NCBI RefSeq assembly: GCF_052114605.1 | Contig: NZ_JBFRFB010000007.1 | Coordinates: forward strand, 62,001-126,000 | DNA: 64,000 bases | Origin: Microvirga sp052114605 | GTDB lineage: Bacteria; Pseudomonadota; Alphaproteobacteria; Rhizobiales; Beijerinckiaceae | Direction: 5' to 3' | Made by a program: the position numbers and the translations under genes | The notes under the pieces: generated by a model | Seen by the model: the letters and a program-made list of their open reading frames with translations, nothing else | What the model was told of the DNA's origin: nothing | Databases searched by the model: none | Shown here: positions 45,541-54,144 of the stretch, in pieces | Numbering within the stretch: position 1 is the first letter of the stretch | How the letters are laid out: every line of letters starts with the position of its first letter

Positions 45541-45660
45541 GCGCTCTCCTCCCCCTTGTGGGGAGGAGTTGGAGGTGGGGGGGTGGCGGCGATAACCCAT
45601 CAAGGTCCGCCGCCAACACCCCCGCCCTGGCCCTCCCCACAAGGGGGAGGGAAACACGCG
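45541..45660. repeat. Family A palindromic repeat
   Basis: CTCCTCCCCCTTGTGGGGAGGAG and CCCTCCCCACAAGGGGGAGGG ends bracket GGTGGGGGGGTGGCGGCG and its complement. It is nearly the same as the ruvC-ruvA copy at 24346. It lies in the 369-base gap before trcR; the rest of that gap (45661-45868) should hold the trcR promoter. Confidence 0.9.
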
Positions 45661-45868
45661 CCATACCTTTAAGAGCCAGATTCTAAAGTCAGGAACGGCT
45701 TGTGGCCCCCATGCGTAAAAGTTTGCAACATCGCCCCGCGCTCCCTATAATCATCTCGTTTCCCTCACAATGTGAGACGAGATGCTCCGGGCCCACCGGT
45801 TCGGAGCGCGAGAGAGTTTTGCCGTGCGGCGCCGATGTCCGGTGCCCGGCTCGAAGGAGGTTCGCCCC

Positions 45869-46594
45869 ATGTCCCAGGGACCGCTGATGCCGAAGGCGAC
45901 GGCCGTTTGGCTCGTCGAGAATACATCGCTGTCGTTCGACCAGATCGCCGATTTCTGCAAGCTTCACCCCCTCGAGGTGAAGGGCATCGCGGACGGTGAA
46001 GTCGCCGCCGGCATCAAGGGCATGGACCCGATCACCAGCGGCCAGCTGACCCGCGAAGAGATCGAGAAGGCGCAAGCCGACACGAAGCACCGCCTGCGCA
46101 TCGCCGAGTCCCGCGTAAAGCTGCCGGAGCAGAAGCGCGTCAAGAAGGGCCCGCGCTACACCCCCGTGTCGCGCCGTCACGACCGCCCGAACGCGATCCT
46201 CTGGCTCGTGCGCAACCATCCGGAGCTGAAGGACGCGCAGATCATGCGTCTGGTCGGCACCACCAAGACCACGATCCAGCAGGTCCGCGACCGCACCCAC
46301 TGGAATTCCGCGAGCCTCTCGCCGATGGACCCGGTAACGCTGGGCCTGTGCTCCCAGATCGACCTGGACTTCGAAGTGCAGCGCGCCGCCAAGGACCGCC
46401 CGCAGTTGGAGCCGCACGAGCAGGGCGGCACCCTGATCCCGGCCGAGATCACCACCGCTCCCGAGCCGCAGCGCGACGAGCCCTTCGCCGACATGAGCCG
46501 CCCGAAGCCGAAGGAAGAAGAGAGCATCGACGTCAACTCCGTCTTCGCCAAGCTCAAGCAGCTGAAGCGCTCGGACGACGAGGACGAAGAGTAA
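45869..46594 (+). CDS. trcR: Cell cycle transcriptional regulator TrcR family (DUF1013)
   Basis: This is a 241-residue protein of the DUF1013/TrcR family. The N-terminal part (MPKATAVWLVENTSLSFDQI) and the central part (PNAILWLVRNHPELKDAQIMRLVGTTKTTIQQV, two pieces) each look like helix-turn-helix segments. The C-terminus is acidic (RSDDEDEE). ATG 45869 with GAAGGAGG eight bases upstream is preferred over a 29-residue extension. It is a conserved neighbour of the rcdA cluster and is followed by a terminator. Confidence 0.88.
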   Translation: MSQGPLMPKATAVWLVENTSLSFDQIADFCKLHPLEVKGIADGEVAAGIKGMDPITSGQLTREEIEKAQADTKHRLRIAESRVKLPEQKRVKKGPRYTPVSRRHDRPNAILWLVRNHPELKDAQIMRLVGTTKTTIQQVRDRTHWNSASLSPMDPVTLGLCSQIDLDFEVQRAAKDRPQLEPHEQGGTLIPAEITTAPEPQRDEPFADMSRPKPKEEESIDVNSVFAKLKQLKRSDDEDEE

Positions 46595-46602
46595 GAATGA
46601 CG

Positions 46603-46634
46603 AAAGGCCCGGATCTCTCCGGGCCTTTTCTTTT
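46603..46634 (+). terminator. Intrinsic terminator after trcR
   Basis: A perfect 11-bp stem AAAGGCCCGGA / TCCGGGCCTTT with a TCTC loop is followed by TCTTTT. Confidence 0.9.
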
Positions 46635-46654
46635 GGGGGCTTCTGAAATGCGTC

Positions 46655-46762
46655 ATCTGTCATTCCGGGGCCGCGTAGCGGAGCCCGACCCGGAATGACA
46701 AAGGTGGGCGCTCTATCCTGCTCACGATCCCGGATCTGCGCTGCGCTTCGTCCGGGATGACC
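46655..46762. repeat. Family D repeats, two adjacent copies
   Basis: GTCATTCCGGGGCCGCGTAGC...GACCCGGAATGAC (46657-46699) is followed by CACGATCCCGGATCTGCGC...TCGTCCGGGATGAC (46718-46761). It lies between the convergent trcR and prpE genes. Confidence 0.8.
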
Positions 46763-46778
46763 GCGCTTTAGGCGGCCC

Positions 46779-48692
46779 TTAATTCGCCAATCCCCTGCCC
46801 TTCAACGCATCGCCGATCTCCTCCAGAACCGCGGGATCGTCGATGGTGGCGGGCATGCTCCATTGATCGCCGTCGGCGATCTTCTTCATGGTGCCGCGCA
46901 GGATTTTGCCTGAGCGTGTTTTCGGCAGGCGCGGCACGGTGATGGCGAGCTTGAAGGCGGCGACGGGACCGATCTTCTCGCGCACGAGGCCGATCAATTC
47001 CTTCTCGATCTCGTCGGGTGTCTGCTCGACGCCGGATTTCAGCACCACGAAGCCGCAGGGCACCTCGCCTTTGAGCGCATCCTTCACGCCGATCACCGCG
47101 CATTCGGCGACCGCCGGATGGGAGGCGAGAACTTCCTCCATGCCGCCGGTGGAAAGACGATGGCCGGCGACGTTGATGATGTCGTCGGTACGGCCCATCA
47201 CCCACACATAGCCGTCCTCGTCGATGAAGCCGGCATCCGACGTGTTGTAGTAGCCGGGATAGGTGGTGAGGTACGATTCCTTGAAGCGCTCATCCGCGTG
47301 CCAGAGCGTCGGCAACGCGCCGGGCGGCAGCGGCAGCTTGATCACGATGGTGCCCATCGTGCCCGCGGGCACAGGCTTTCCGCCCTCGTCCAGCACATCG
47401 AGCTCGTAACCCGGCATCGCAACCGTGGGCGAACCATGCTTCACCGGGAGCGCGCCGAGGCCCAGCGGATTGCCAGCGACGGGCCAGCCGGTTTCCGTCT
47501 GCCACCAATGATCGATGACAGGCACGTGCAGGATGTTCTCCGCCCATTGGATCGTGTCGGGATCGGCACGCTCGCCCGCGAGAAACAGCGCACGGAATGT
47601 GGAGATGTCGTAGCCGTTCAGCAGCTTCGCCTGCGGATCTTCCTTCTTGATCGCGCGGAACGCGGTGGGCGCGGTGAACATCGTCACGACGCCGTGCTCG
47701 GCGATGACGCGCCAATAGGCGCCCGCATCCGGCGTGCCCACGGGCTTGCCTTCGTAGAGGATCGCGGTGCAGCCATGCAGCAGCGGGGCATAGACGATGT
47801 AGGAATGGCCGACGACCCAACCCACATCGGACGCGGCCCAGAACACTTCGCCCGGCTCCACGCCGAAGAAATGATCCATCGACCATTTGAGCGCGACCAT
47901 GTAGCCGCCGTTGTCGCGCACCACGCCTTTCGGCTTGCCCGTGGTGCCCGACGTGTAGAGCACGTAGAGCGGATCGGTCGCGGCGACCGGCACGCAATCC
48001 GCCTTGCGGCCTCCTGCCTTCGCTTGTGAGATTTCCTGCGACCAGTCATGATCGCGGCCCTCGATCAGCGCGCATGACAATTGCGGGCGCTGATGGACAA
48101 GGCAGAATTCCGGCTTATACGAAGCAAGTTCGATAGCGCCGTCGAGCAGCGGCTTGTAGGGCACGACCTTCGCGCCCTCGATGCCGCAGGATGCGGAGAG
48201 GATCGCCTTCGGCTTCGCATCGTCGATGCGGGTCGCGAGTTCCTTCGCGGCGAAACCGCCGAACACCACGGAATGGATTGCGCCGATGCGCGCGCAGGCG
48301 AGCATCGCGAAGACCGCTTCCGGAATCATCGGCATGTAGATGATGACGCGGTCGCCTTTCGTGACGCCCTTGTCCTGCAACACGGCAGCGAGCGTCGCCA
48401 CTTCGTCCTGCATTTCGGCGTAGGTAATCGCGCGCTTCGAATTCGTGACAGGGCTGTCATAGATGATCGCGGCCTGATCGCCGCGCGTCGCCACATGGCG
48501 GTCGACCGCGTTATAGCAGGTGTTGCACAGCGCGCCTGTGAACCAGCTGCCATAGGCGCCTTCCGCCGGCTCGAAGATCTTGTCGGCGGGCTTGTACCAA
48601 TCGATGGCCTGCGCCGCTTCTTTCCAGAAGGTCTCCGGATCGGCTTTCCAGCGGGCATAGACCTCGCGATAGCGGCTTTGGGTTGATGGCAT
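46779..48692 (-). CDS. prpE: Propionyl-CoA synthetase
   Basis: This is a 637-residue AMP-forming acyl-CoA synthetase. ATP motif YTSGTTGKPKGVVRD is near 245, the adenylation core YYNTSDAGFIDEDGY near 475, and the acetylatable lysine motif PKTRSGKILRG near 600. The FWAASDVGWVVGHSYIVYAPL region and the 637-residue size match PrpE better than acetyl-CoA synthetase (about 650 with a different N-terminus). Substrate preference for propionate is inferred. No methylcitrate genes are adjacent. Confidence 0.87.
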   Translation of the reverse strand: MPSTQSRYREVYARWKADPETFWKEAAQAIDWYKPADKIFEPAEGAYGSWFTGALCNTCYNAVDRHVATRGDQAAIIYDSPVTNSKRAITYAEMQDEVATLAAVLQDKGVTKGDRVIIYMPMIPEAVFAMLACARIGAIHSVVFGGFAAKELATRIDDAKPKAILSASCGIEGAKVVPYKPLLDGAIELASYKPEFCLVHQRPQLSCALIEGRDHDWSQEISQAKAGGRKADCVPVAATDPLYVLYTSGTTGKPKGVVRDNGGYMVALKWSMDHFFGVEPGEVFWAASDVGWVVGHSYIVYAPLLHGCTAILYEGKPVGTPDAGAYWRVIAEHGVVTMFTAPTAFRAIKKEDPQAKLLNGYDISTFRALFLAGERADPDTIQWAENILHVPVIDHWWQTETGWPVAGNPLGLGALPVKHGSPTVAMPGYELDVLDEGGKPVPAGTMGTIVIKLPLPPGALPTLWHADERFKESYLTTYPGYYNTSDAGFIDEDGYVWVMGRTDDIINVAGHRLSTGGMEEVLASHPAVAECAVIGVKDALKGEVPCGFVVLKSGVEQTPDEIEKELIGLVREKIGPVAAFKLAITVPRLPKTRSGKILRGTMKKIADGDQWSMPATIDDPAVLEEIGDALKGRGLAN

Positions 48693-48813
48693 GGCGTTCC
48701 CCCATTGTTGTCACCGCATGGGACTTCATCGGGAACTTGTGGTAGCAGGCGGCTGGGCTGCGGTCAGCGGCGACTTTCGGCCACTCGACTTTTGGCCACC
48801 CTCGGAATTTTCG

Positions 48814-49572
48814 ATGATCACCGATCCGCTTTTCTATGCCGCCGCCATTCCAGCCGTTACGCTGCTGGGCCTAGGGAAAGGCGGCCTTGCAGGGCTCGGG
48901 CTTCTCTCGCTTCCGCTCATGGCGCTGGTCGTCTCGCCGGTGCAGGCCGCCGCCATCACCCTGCCTATCCTGATCGTGCAGGACGTGGTCTCGGTGTGGG
49001 CCTATCGCTACACCTGGGACATGCGCAACGTAGTGCTGCTGGTGCTGGGCGGCCTGTCGGGCGTGGTCACCGGCTACCTTCTGGCGGCCAAAGTGTCGGA
49101 CGCGGCCATTGCATTGGCGGTAGGCATCATTTCCGTGGCTTTCGCCATCCGTAGGCTCGTGCTGGAGCGCGGCCCGGTGCCGCCCGATCCGGTGCCCGGC
49201 TCGACCCCGCGCGGGCTGTTCTGGGGCTGGGTGACGGGCTTTACCAGCATGATCGCTCATGCGGGCGGGCCGCCTTTCCAGATCTATGTGATGCCGCAGA
49301 AGCTGCCACGCGATGTTTTCGTCGGCACGGGCTCCGTGCTCTTCGCGATCCTCAACTGGATCAAGGTGCCGCCCTATCTCGCGCTCGGCCAGTTCACCAC
49401 CGAGAACATGACCACCGCCGCAGCCCTGGTTCCTGTCGCCATCGCGTCCACCTGGGCGGGCGTGCTGCTGGTGCGGCGTGTCTCGGGGCGGCGCTTCTAC
49501 ACGGTCGTCTATGTGCTGCTGATCTTCGTGGGCGCCAAGTTGATCTTTGACGGGGCGCGGGCGCTGCTTTGA
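48814..49572 (+). CDS. Sulfite exporter TauE/SafE family protein
   Basis: This is a 252-residue membrane protein with about eight hydrophobic helices in two halves. It carries the family features LLGLGKGGLAGLGLLSLPLM near 18 and MIAHAGGPPFQIYVMPQ near 147. Family members export sulfite, sulfoacetate or related anions. ATG 48814 is chosen because the upstream extension is not hydrophobic or conserved-looking. It is divergent from prpE. Confidence 0.9.
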   Translation: MITDPLFYAAAIPAVTLLGLGKGGLAGLGLLSLPLMALVVSPVQAAAITLPILIVQDVVSVWAYRYTWDMRNVVLLVLGGLSGVVTGYLLAAKVSDAAIALAVGIISVAFAIRRLVLERGPVPPDPVPGSTPRGLFWGWVTGFTSMIAHAGGPPFQIYVMPQKLPRDVFVGTGSVLFAILNWIKVPPYLALGQFTTENMTTAAALVPVAIASTWAGVLLVRRVSGRRFYTVVYVLLIFVGAKLIFDGARALL

Positions 49573-49585
49573 GGCCGTCTGAAAT

Positions 49586-49624
49586 GGAAAAGCCGCCGTT
49601 CCTAAAGGAAACGACGGCTTTCCT
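49586..49624. terminator. Hairpin terminator, TauE gene / YdcH gene
   Basis: GGAAAAGCCGCCGTTCC pairs imperfectly with GGAAACGACGGCTTTCC between two convergent genes, with A- and T-rich flanks. Confidence 0.6.
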
Positions 49625-49648
49625 TGGGAATGTTTTGGTGAGCCGAGG

Positions 49649-49831
49649 CTAGTGAATCTCCATATCGGAGGTTCTCAGTCGGGTAATCTCGTCCTTAAGC
49701 TGCAATTTTCTCCGTTTCAGTTGAGCCAGCCTGATGTCATCCATGGATGGTTTGTTGAGGGTATCCTGAATCTCACGTTCGAGAGCCCGGTGCTTACGCT
49801 CAAGTTCCACCAGATGATTCTGCAGCGGCAT
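49649..49831 (-). CDS. YdcH/DUF465 family protein (minus copy)
   Basis: This is a 60-residue helical hairpin, MPLQNHLVELERKHRALERE at the start and LKRRKLQLKDEITRL near 38, the DUF465 signature. ATG 49831 with AGGAGG upstream is preferred over a 61-residue extension. The function of the family is unknown. It is paired head-to-head with a second DUF465 gene. Confidence 0.88.
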   Translation of the reverse strand: MPLQNHLVELERKHRALEREIQDTLNKPSMDDIRLAQLKRRKLQLKDEITRLRTSDMEIH

Positions 49832-50028
49832 GTCAGTTCCTCCTGTTTGGTTTGCTGACCCGGATATTGTGACCGCCGGAGTGTGGCGAGTCGAGGGCAA
49901 AGCCGGCAAAATTACGCAACAATAGATGCTGCATTGCGGGATCATCCACTTGCTCTCATAGAGCCCCAAGAGCATAATCCGGCCCCTTCCGCACGACTTC
50001 ACAAGTCCGTGCATTCTGGATAATTTTC

Positions 50029-50229
50029 ATGAACGAACAGGACGACCTGGAAACGCAACTGGCCCGCCTCAAGCAGGAGCATCGCGATCTCGACATGGCG
50101 ATCGATGCCCTCGAGAGCTTGATCGCCGGCGACCAGCTGCAGGTTCAGCGCCTGAAGAAGCGCAAGCTCGCCCTGAAAGATCAGATCATCCAGATCGAAG
50201 ACCAGCTGACCCCCGACATCATCGCCTGA
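50029..50229 (+). CDS. YdcH/DUF465 family protein (plus copy)
   Basis: This is a 66-residue protein with the same fold: LARLKQEHRDLDMAIDAL then VQRLKKRKLALKDQI near 39. ATG 50029 has a weak ribosome site. It is divergent from the other copy across 197 bases and lies 91 bases upstream of purE. Confidence 0.87.
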   Translation: MNEQDDLETQLARLKQEHRDLDMAIDALESLIAGDQLQVQRLKKRKLALKDQIIQIEDQLTPDIIA

Positions 50230-50320
50230 TTTCTCTGGAGTTTTCGAGGCGAAGCTTGCCTGTCCAGGGTTGCTTCGTTATGTCCGCCTCATCCCCTTGG
50301 CGTCAGAGCCGGAGCACATC

Positions 50321-50812
50321 ATGGCGCAAGCCCCCGTTGCCATCATTATGGGCAGTCAGTCGGACTGGGCCACCATGCGCCACGCCGCCGAGACCCTGGA
50401 TGCGCTCGGCATCGCTTACGATGCCCGCATCGTCTCCGCCCACCGTACCCCGGACCGCCTTGTGGCCTTCGCCAAGGGCGCCAGGGCCGAGGGCTTCCAG
50501 GTGATCATCGCGGGCGCAGGGGGCGCCGCCCATCTGCCGGGCATGGCCGCCTCCATGACCCCCCTCCCTGTTTTCGGCGTGCCGGTGGAATCGAAGGCCC
50601 TGTCCGGCCAGGACAGCCTGCTCTCCATCGTGCAGATGCCCGCCGGCATTCCGGTCGGAACGCTCGCCATCGGCAAGGCCGGCGCCGTGAATGCGGCCCT
50701 GCTTTCCGCCGCCGTGCTCGCCCTGCAAGATCCCGCCCTGGCCCAGCGCCTCGATGCCTGGCGCCGGCGCCAGAGCGACAGCGTGGCCGAGCGCCCCTCT
50801 GACGAAGGCTGA
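50321..50812 (+). CDS. purE: N5-carboxyaminoimidazole ribonucleotide mutase
   Basis: The enzyme moves the carboxyl group of N5-CAIR to give CAIR in purine synthesis. The 163-residue protein has the family motifs MGSQSDW at 10, SAHRTPD near 42 (catalytic His) and AGAGGAAHLPGM near 70. ATG 50321 is preferred over a 17-residue extension. purK follows after four bases. Confidence 0.96.
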   Translation: MAQAPVAIIMGSQSDWATMRHAAETLDALGIAYDARIVSAHRTPDRLVAFAKGARAEGFQVIIAGAGGAAHLPGMAASMTPLPVFGVPVESKALSGQDSLLSIVQMPAGIPVGTLAIGKAGAVNAALLSAAVLALQDPALAQRLDAWRRRQSDSVAERPSDEG

Positions 50813-50816
50813 CATC

Positions 50817-51893
50817 ATGATCCGTCCCGGCTGCACCATCGGTATCCTCGGCGGCGGACAGCTGGGCCGCATGATGGCCATGGCGGCCGCTGAACTGGGC
50901 CTCAAGGTCCATGTCTACGCGCCCGAGGAGAACAGCCCCGCCTTCGACGTGGCCGCCGACGTGACTGTCGCACCTTATGAGGACGAGGCGGCGCTGGTGC
51001 GCTTCGCCAAATCCGTGGACGTGGTGACTTATGAATTCGAGAACGTGCCGAGCGAAACCGCCGCCACGTTGAGCGCCCATACCCTGCTCGCGCCCAACGC
51101 GCAGGCGCTGGCGGTCTCGCAGGACCGTTTCCTGGAAAAGAGCTTCATTTCCGGCCTCGGCATTCCGGTGGCGCCCTTCGCCGCCTTTTCCGACGCAGCC
51201 GAGCTGAAGGCCGCCCTGGAGCGCATCGGCGCCCCTGCCGTGCTCAAGACCCGGCGCTTCGGCTATGACGGCAAGGGCCAGGTCATGATCCGGCCCGGCA
51301 CCGACCCGGTTGCCGCCTGGGACGAGATTGGCCGCGCCTCATCGATTCTCGAAGGCTTCGTACCCTTCGAGCGGGAGGTCTCCGTGGTGGCGGCCCGCAC
51401 CGCCTCGGGGAATTTCGCGGCCTACGATCTGTGCGCCAATGAGCACCGCCACCACATCCTCGACGTGACGCGGGTTCCCGCAGGCGTTTCCTTCAAGACC
51501 GAGAACGAGGCCTTCGCGATCGCGAAATCCATCGCGGATGCCCTGGATTACGTAGGCGTGCTCGCGGTCGAGCTGTTCCTCGTCACGGAGGGCGGCGAGC
51601 GCCTGGTGGTGAACGAGATCGCTCCCCGGGTCCACAATTCCGGTCACTGGACCCTCGGCGGGGCCGTGACCTCGCAGTTCGAGCAGCATATCCGAGCCGT
51701 CTGCGGGTGGCCCTTGGGCGAACCCGCCCGCCTGGGCCGCGTGGAGATGAAGAATCTGATCGGGCACGATGTAGATGCCTGGGAGCAGATTCTGGCCGAG
51801 CCGGGCACCCATCTGCACCTCTACGGCAAGGCCGAGGCTCGGGCTGGCCGGAAAATGGGGCATGTCACCCGTGTTTTCCCGGAAAAGGCCTGA
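50817..51893 (+). CDS. purK: N5-carboxyaminoimidazole ribonucleotide synthase
   Basis: This ATP-grasp enzyme carboxylates AIR with bicarbonate. The 358-residue protein has GILGGGQLGRM near 9 and the ATP-grasp features KTRRFGYDGKGQ near 144 and NEIAPRVHNSGHWT near 265. ATG 50817 lies four bases after purE, so the two form an operon. Confidence 0.96.
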   Translation: MIRPGCTIGILGGGQLGRMMAMAAAELGLKVHVYAPEENSPAFDVAADVTVAPYEDEAALVRFAKSVDVVTYEFENVPSETAATLSAHTLLAPNAQALAVSQDRFLEKSFISGLGIPVAPFAAFSDAAELKAALERIGAPAVLKTRRFGYDGKGQVMIRPGTDPVAAWDEIGRASSILEGFVPFEREVSVVAARTASGNFAAYDLCANEHRHHILDVTRVPAGVSFKTENEAFAIAKSIADALDYVGVLAVELFLVTEGGERLVVNEIAPRVHNSGHWTLGGAVTSQFEQHIRAVCGWPLGEPARLGRVEMKNLIGHDVDAWEQILAEPGTHLHLYGKAEARAGRKMGHVTRVFPEKA

Positions 51894-51994
51894 ACTTAGT
51901 TGGATAAGACGCGTTATTGTTCTCGCGTAGCGCTTTTGTCGGAAGCAAGTCTGGACAGGCAAGCCTGCTTCTGATATCGAGGCGACCCAGTATT

Positions 51995-52025
51995 GAGGTG
52001 CGCATGACGCGCCTCGTTTGCTTTT
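51995..52025 (+). terminator. Intrinsic terminator after purEK
   Basis: The stem GAGGTGCG / CGCGCCTC (one G-T pair) is followed by GTTTGCTTTT, about 100 bases after the purK stop and before rpsU. Confidence 0.7.
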
Positions 52026-52064
52026 ACCACAATCGAAACGGTTCGAAATTTACGAGGAATTCGC

Positions 52065-52319
52065 GTGCAGGTTCTTGTCCGGGATAACAACGTCGATCAG
52101 GCGCTCCGCGCTCTCAAGAAGAAGATGCAGCGTGAGGGCATCTTCCGCGAGATGAAGCTTCGCGGCCACTACGAGAAGCCCTCTGAGAAGAAGGCTCGCG
52201 AGAAGGCCGAGGCCGTTCGCCGCGCCCGCAAGCTGATCCGCAAGCGCATGCAGCGCGAAGGCCTCCTGCCTTCGAAGCCGCGCGTGGTACCGGCGCCGCG
52301 CACAGGCGCACCCCGCTAA
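52065..52319 (+). CDS. rpsU: 30S ribosomal protein S21
   Basis: This is an 84-residue, very basic protein: MQVLVRDNNVDQALRALKKK at the start and a helical Lys/Arg-rich middle (EKKAREKAEAVRRARKLIRK). It is longer than enterobacterial S21, as usual here. The start is GTG at 52065 with GAGGA about 9 bases upstream. Confidence 0.96.
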   Translation: MQVLVRDNNVDQALRALKKKMQREGIFREMKLRGHYEKPSEKKAREKAEAVRRARKLIRKRMQREGLLPSKPRVVPAPRTGAPR

Positions 52320-52361
52320 GATCTTCAAGCAGGCCCTGAAAAGGGCCAGCCTATCGATTGT

Positions 52362-52397
52362 GAAACAGCGCTTTCTGCGACAGCAGAGGCGCTGTTT
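52362..52397 (+). terminator. Hairpin after rpsU
   Basis: AAACAGCGC...CTGC-GACA-GCAG...GCGCTGTTT is an extended stem 43 bases past the rpsU stop. The T run is short (GTTTGC), so it is a probable but weak terminator. Confidence 0.5.
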
Positions 52398-52565
52398 GCA
52401 TGTCCGGGGCTCCATTCCATAAAGAGCGCATCGTGCAGCCCAAGCAGCTGGAGCCGATCATGTTTTCTTTCCGGACCGCCTTTCTGTTGCCGTGTTTCAC
52501 GGCTGTTAAGGATTTTCCGCCAGTATGGTTACTCCAGTACGTTGAGTAAGAATTTGGAGACGAAG

Positions 52566-53426
52566 GTGCTCGCCCGATCCATTCGCCGTTTTGTACCCGT
52601 GAGTCTGACCCTTGCCACCCTTGGCCTAGCAGCCTGCAGCACCACAGGTGGCGGCCCCTCCCAGCGGATCGCCGTGGTGGAAGAGGACACGCAGGGCACG
52701 AGCCAGGTGAACATCTCGTCCCTCTCCGACGTGATCTCGCGCAATCCGAACGATCCGAGCGCCTACAATACCCGCGGCGCGGCCTATGCCCGCGTGGGCC
52801 GCTACAGCGACGCGACCGCCGATTTCACCAAGGCGATCCAGATCGATCCCAATTACGCCCCGGCCTATACCAACCGCGCGCTGGCGCTTCGCCAGACGAA
52901 TCGGAACGATCAGGCCTTGGCCGACTTCAGCCGCGCGATCCAGGCTGACCCGAATTACGGCCCCGCCTATATCGGCCGCGCCAACCTGCTGCGCGCCCAG
53001 AACAATTTCCAGGAAGCCCTGAGCGACCTGAACATGGCGACCCGCCTGCTGCCCGAATCGGCCGAGGCGCTTCACTCGCGCGGCCTGCTCTACCAGCGCC
53101 AGAACATGCACCCCCAGGCGATCCTCGACTTCGACGCCACCATCGACCGCAACCCCTTCGTGGGCGCGCCTTACGCCGCCCGCGGCCAGAGCTATGTGGC
53201 CACGAACCAGTACGACAAGGCCATCGAGGACTTCAACGCGGCCCTCAACGTCGACAACCGGGACGCCAACTCCTGGGCGTGGCGCGGCGTGGCGATGGAG
53301 AGAAAGGGCGACAAGCAAGGCGCCGTCGAGAGCTATTCCCGCGCTCTCGCCCTGGACTCGTCGAACACGGTCGCCCGCCAGGGCAACCAGCGCCTCCAGG
53401 GCGGCGTGGCAGGCCTGTTCAGGTAA
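52566..53426 (+). CDS. Tetratricopeptide repeat lipoprotein
   Basis: The 286-residue protein has a lipoprotein signal (RFVPVSLTLATLGLAAC, acylated Cys near 24). At least six TPR units follow (AYNTRGAAYARVGRYSDATADF, AYTNRALALRQTNRNDQALADF and so on, to about 275). It is a periplasmic scaffold of the NlpI kind. GTG 52566 with GGAG just upstream is preferred to TTG 52542, which has no ribosome site. It is monocistronic. Confidence 0.85.
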   Translation: MLARSIRRFVPVSLTLATLGLAACSTTGGGPSQRIAVVEEDTQGTSQVNISSLSDVISRNPNDPSAYNTRGAAYARVGRYSDATADFTKAIQIDPNYAPAYTNRALALRQTNRNDQALADFSRAIQADPNYGPAYIGRANLLRAQNNFQEALSDLNMATRLLPESAEALHSRGLLYQRQNMHPQAILDFDATIDRNPFVGAPYAARGQSYVATNQYDKAIEDFNAALNVDNRDANSWAWRGVAMERKGDKQGAVESYSRALALDSSNTVARQGNQRLQGGVAGLFR

Positions 53427-53548
53427 TTGACCATGTTATGTATGAAGCGGCGCATCGTGTAGCCGCTCTTGTCGAAGACTGCAGCCGATACCAAGAGGGC
53501 GCAATTCGGGCGCCCTCTCCTTTTGTAAATCTGACTTCTACGGTGACT

Positions 53549-54043
53549 TCAAATATCTGCGTAGATCTCGATGATGTTGCCATCAGGATCGCGGAAGAAG
53601 AGCGTCCGGTGCCCCCAGGGTTGGTCAGTGGGTTCCGAGAGCAACGTGATTCCTTGAGCTTTGAGATCCTTTGCACAGGCATTCACCTGCTCCGGTGTCA
53701 CGCGGAAAGCGAGCTGAAGCGCTGCCGCACCCTTGGCAGGATCAGGATCATTGAAAAGCACGCCCTTCTGCGTTAGAGCCAGCAAAGTGCCGCCGACACG
53801 ATACTCGATCCATTGCGGAAATAGCTCGCGATAAAGCGGAAACGCCATAACTTTCTCATAGAATTGGCGCATGGCCGACAGGTCTCGGGCAAAAATCACT
53901 ACGTAATCCATATGCCGAATAGCCGAGAGCGCACCGGCCTTTTCGTTCTCGATCACGTTGGCAGCTTCCGCCTCAACATTGTACGCAGCAGCAACGGCTA
54001 CACTGCCAACAGCGGAAACAACTTCACGACGGGTCTTAGACAT
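53549..54043 (-). CDS. VOC (glyoxalase-fold) protein with Tat-like signal
   Basis: This is a 164-residue protein. It starts MSKTRREVVSAVGSVAVAAAYN, a twin-arginine-like signal (KTRREVV then a hydrophobic stretch), followed by one vicinal-oxygen-chelate domain (HMDYVVIFARDLSAMRQFYE near 43, ending DPDGNIIEIYADI). VOC domains bind metals or sequester drugs, and a resistance or isomerase role is possible but unproven. ATG 54043 has AGGAGA upstream. It is divergently paired with an XRE/MmyB regulator. Codon use is less GC-biased than in neighbours. Confidence 0.82.
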   Translation of the reverse strand: MSKTRREVVSAVGSVAVAAAYNVEAEAANVIENEKAGALSAIRHMDYVVIFARDLSAMRQFYEKVMAFPLYRELFPQWIEYRVGGTLLALTQKGVLFNDPDPAKGAAALQLAFRVTPEQVNACAKDLKAQGITLLSEPTDQPWGHRTLFFRDPDGNIIEIYADI

Positions 54044-54088
54044 TTTTGGTTCTCCTAGTGGAGAAGCCAGATACAATGATCCTAAATA

Positions 54089-54117
54089 CTGGTACCAGAT
54101 GACCAGCACTACTAGTA
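54089..54117. promoter_or_regulatory. Candidate operator between VOC and XRE genes
   Basis: Two perfect palindromes, CTGGTACCAG (54089-54098) and TACTAGTA (54110-54117), lie in the 101-base divergent promoter region. They are good candidates for binding of the adjacent XRE regulator. Confidence 0.45.
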
Positions 54118-54144
54118 GCAGCAGTACCACCATTGGAGAGATCC

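Noticed and set aside
46779..48692. Acetyl-CoA synthetase (acs)
   Set aside because: The N-terminus and the 637-residue length fit PrpE better, though substrate specificity cannot be proven by eye.
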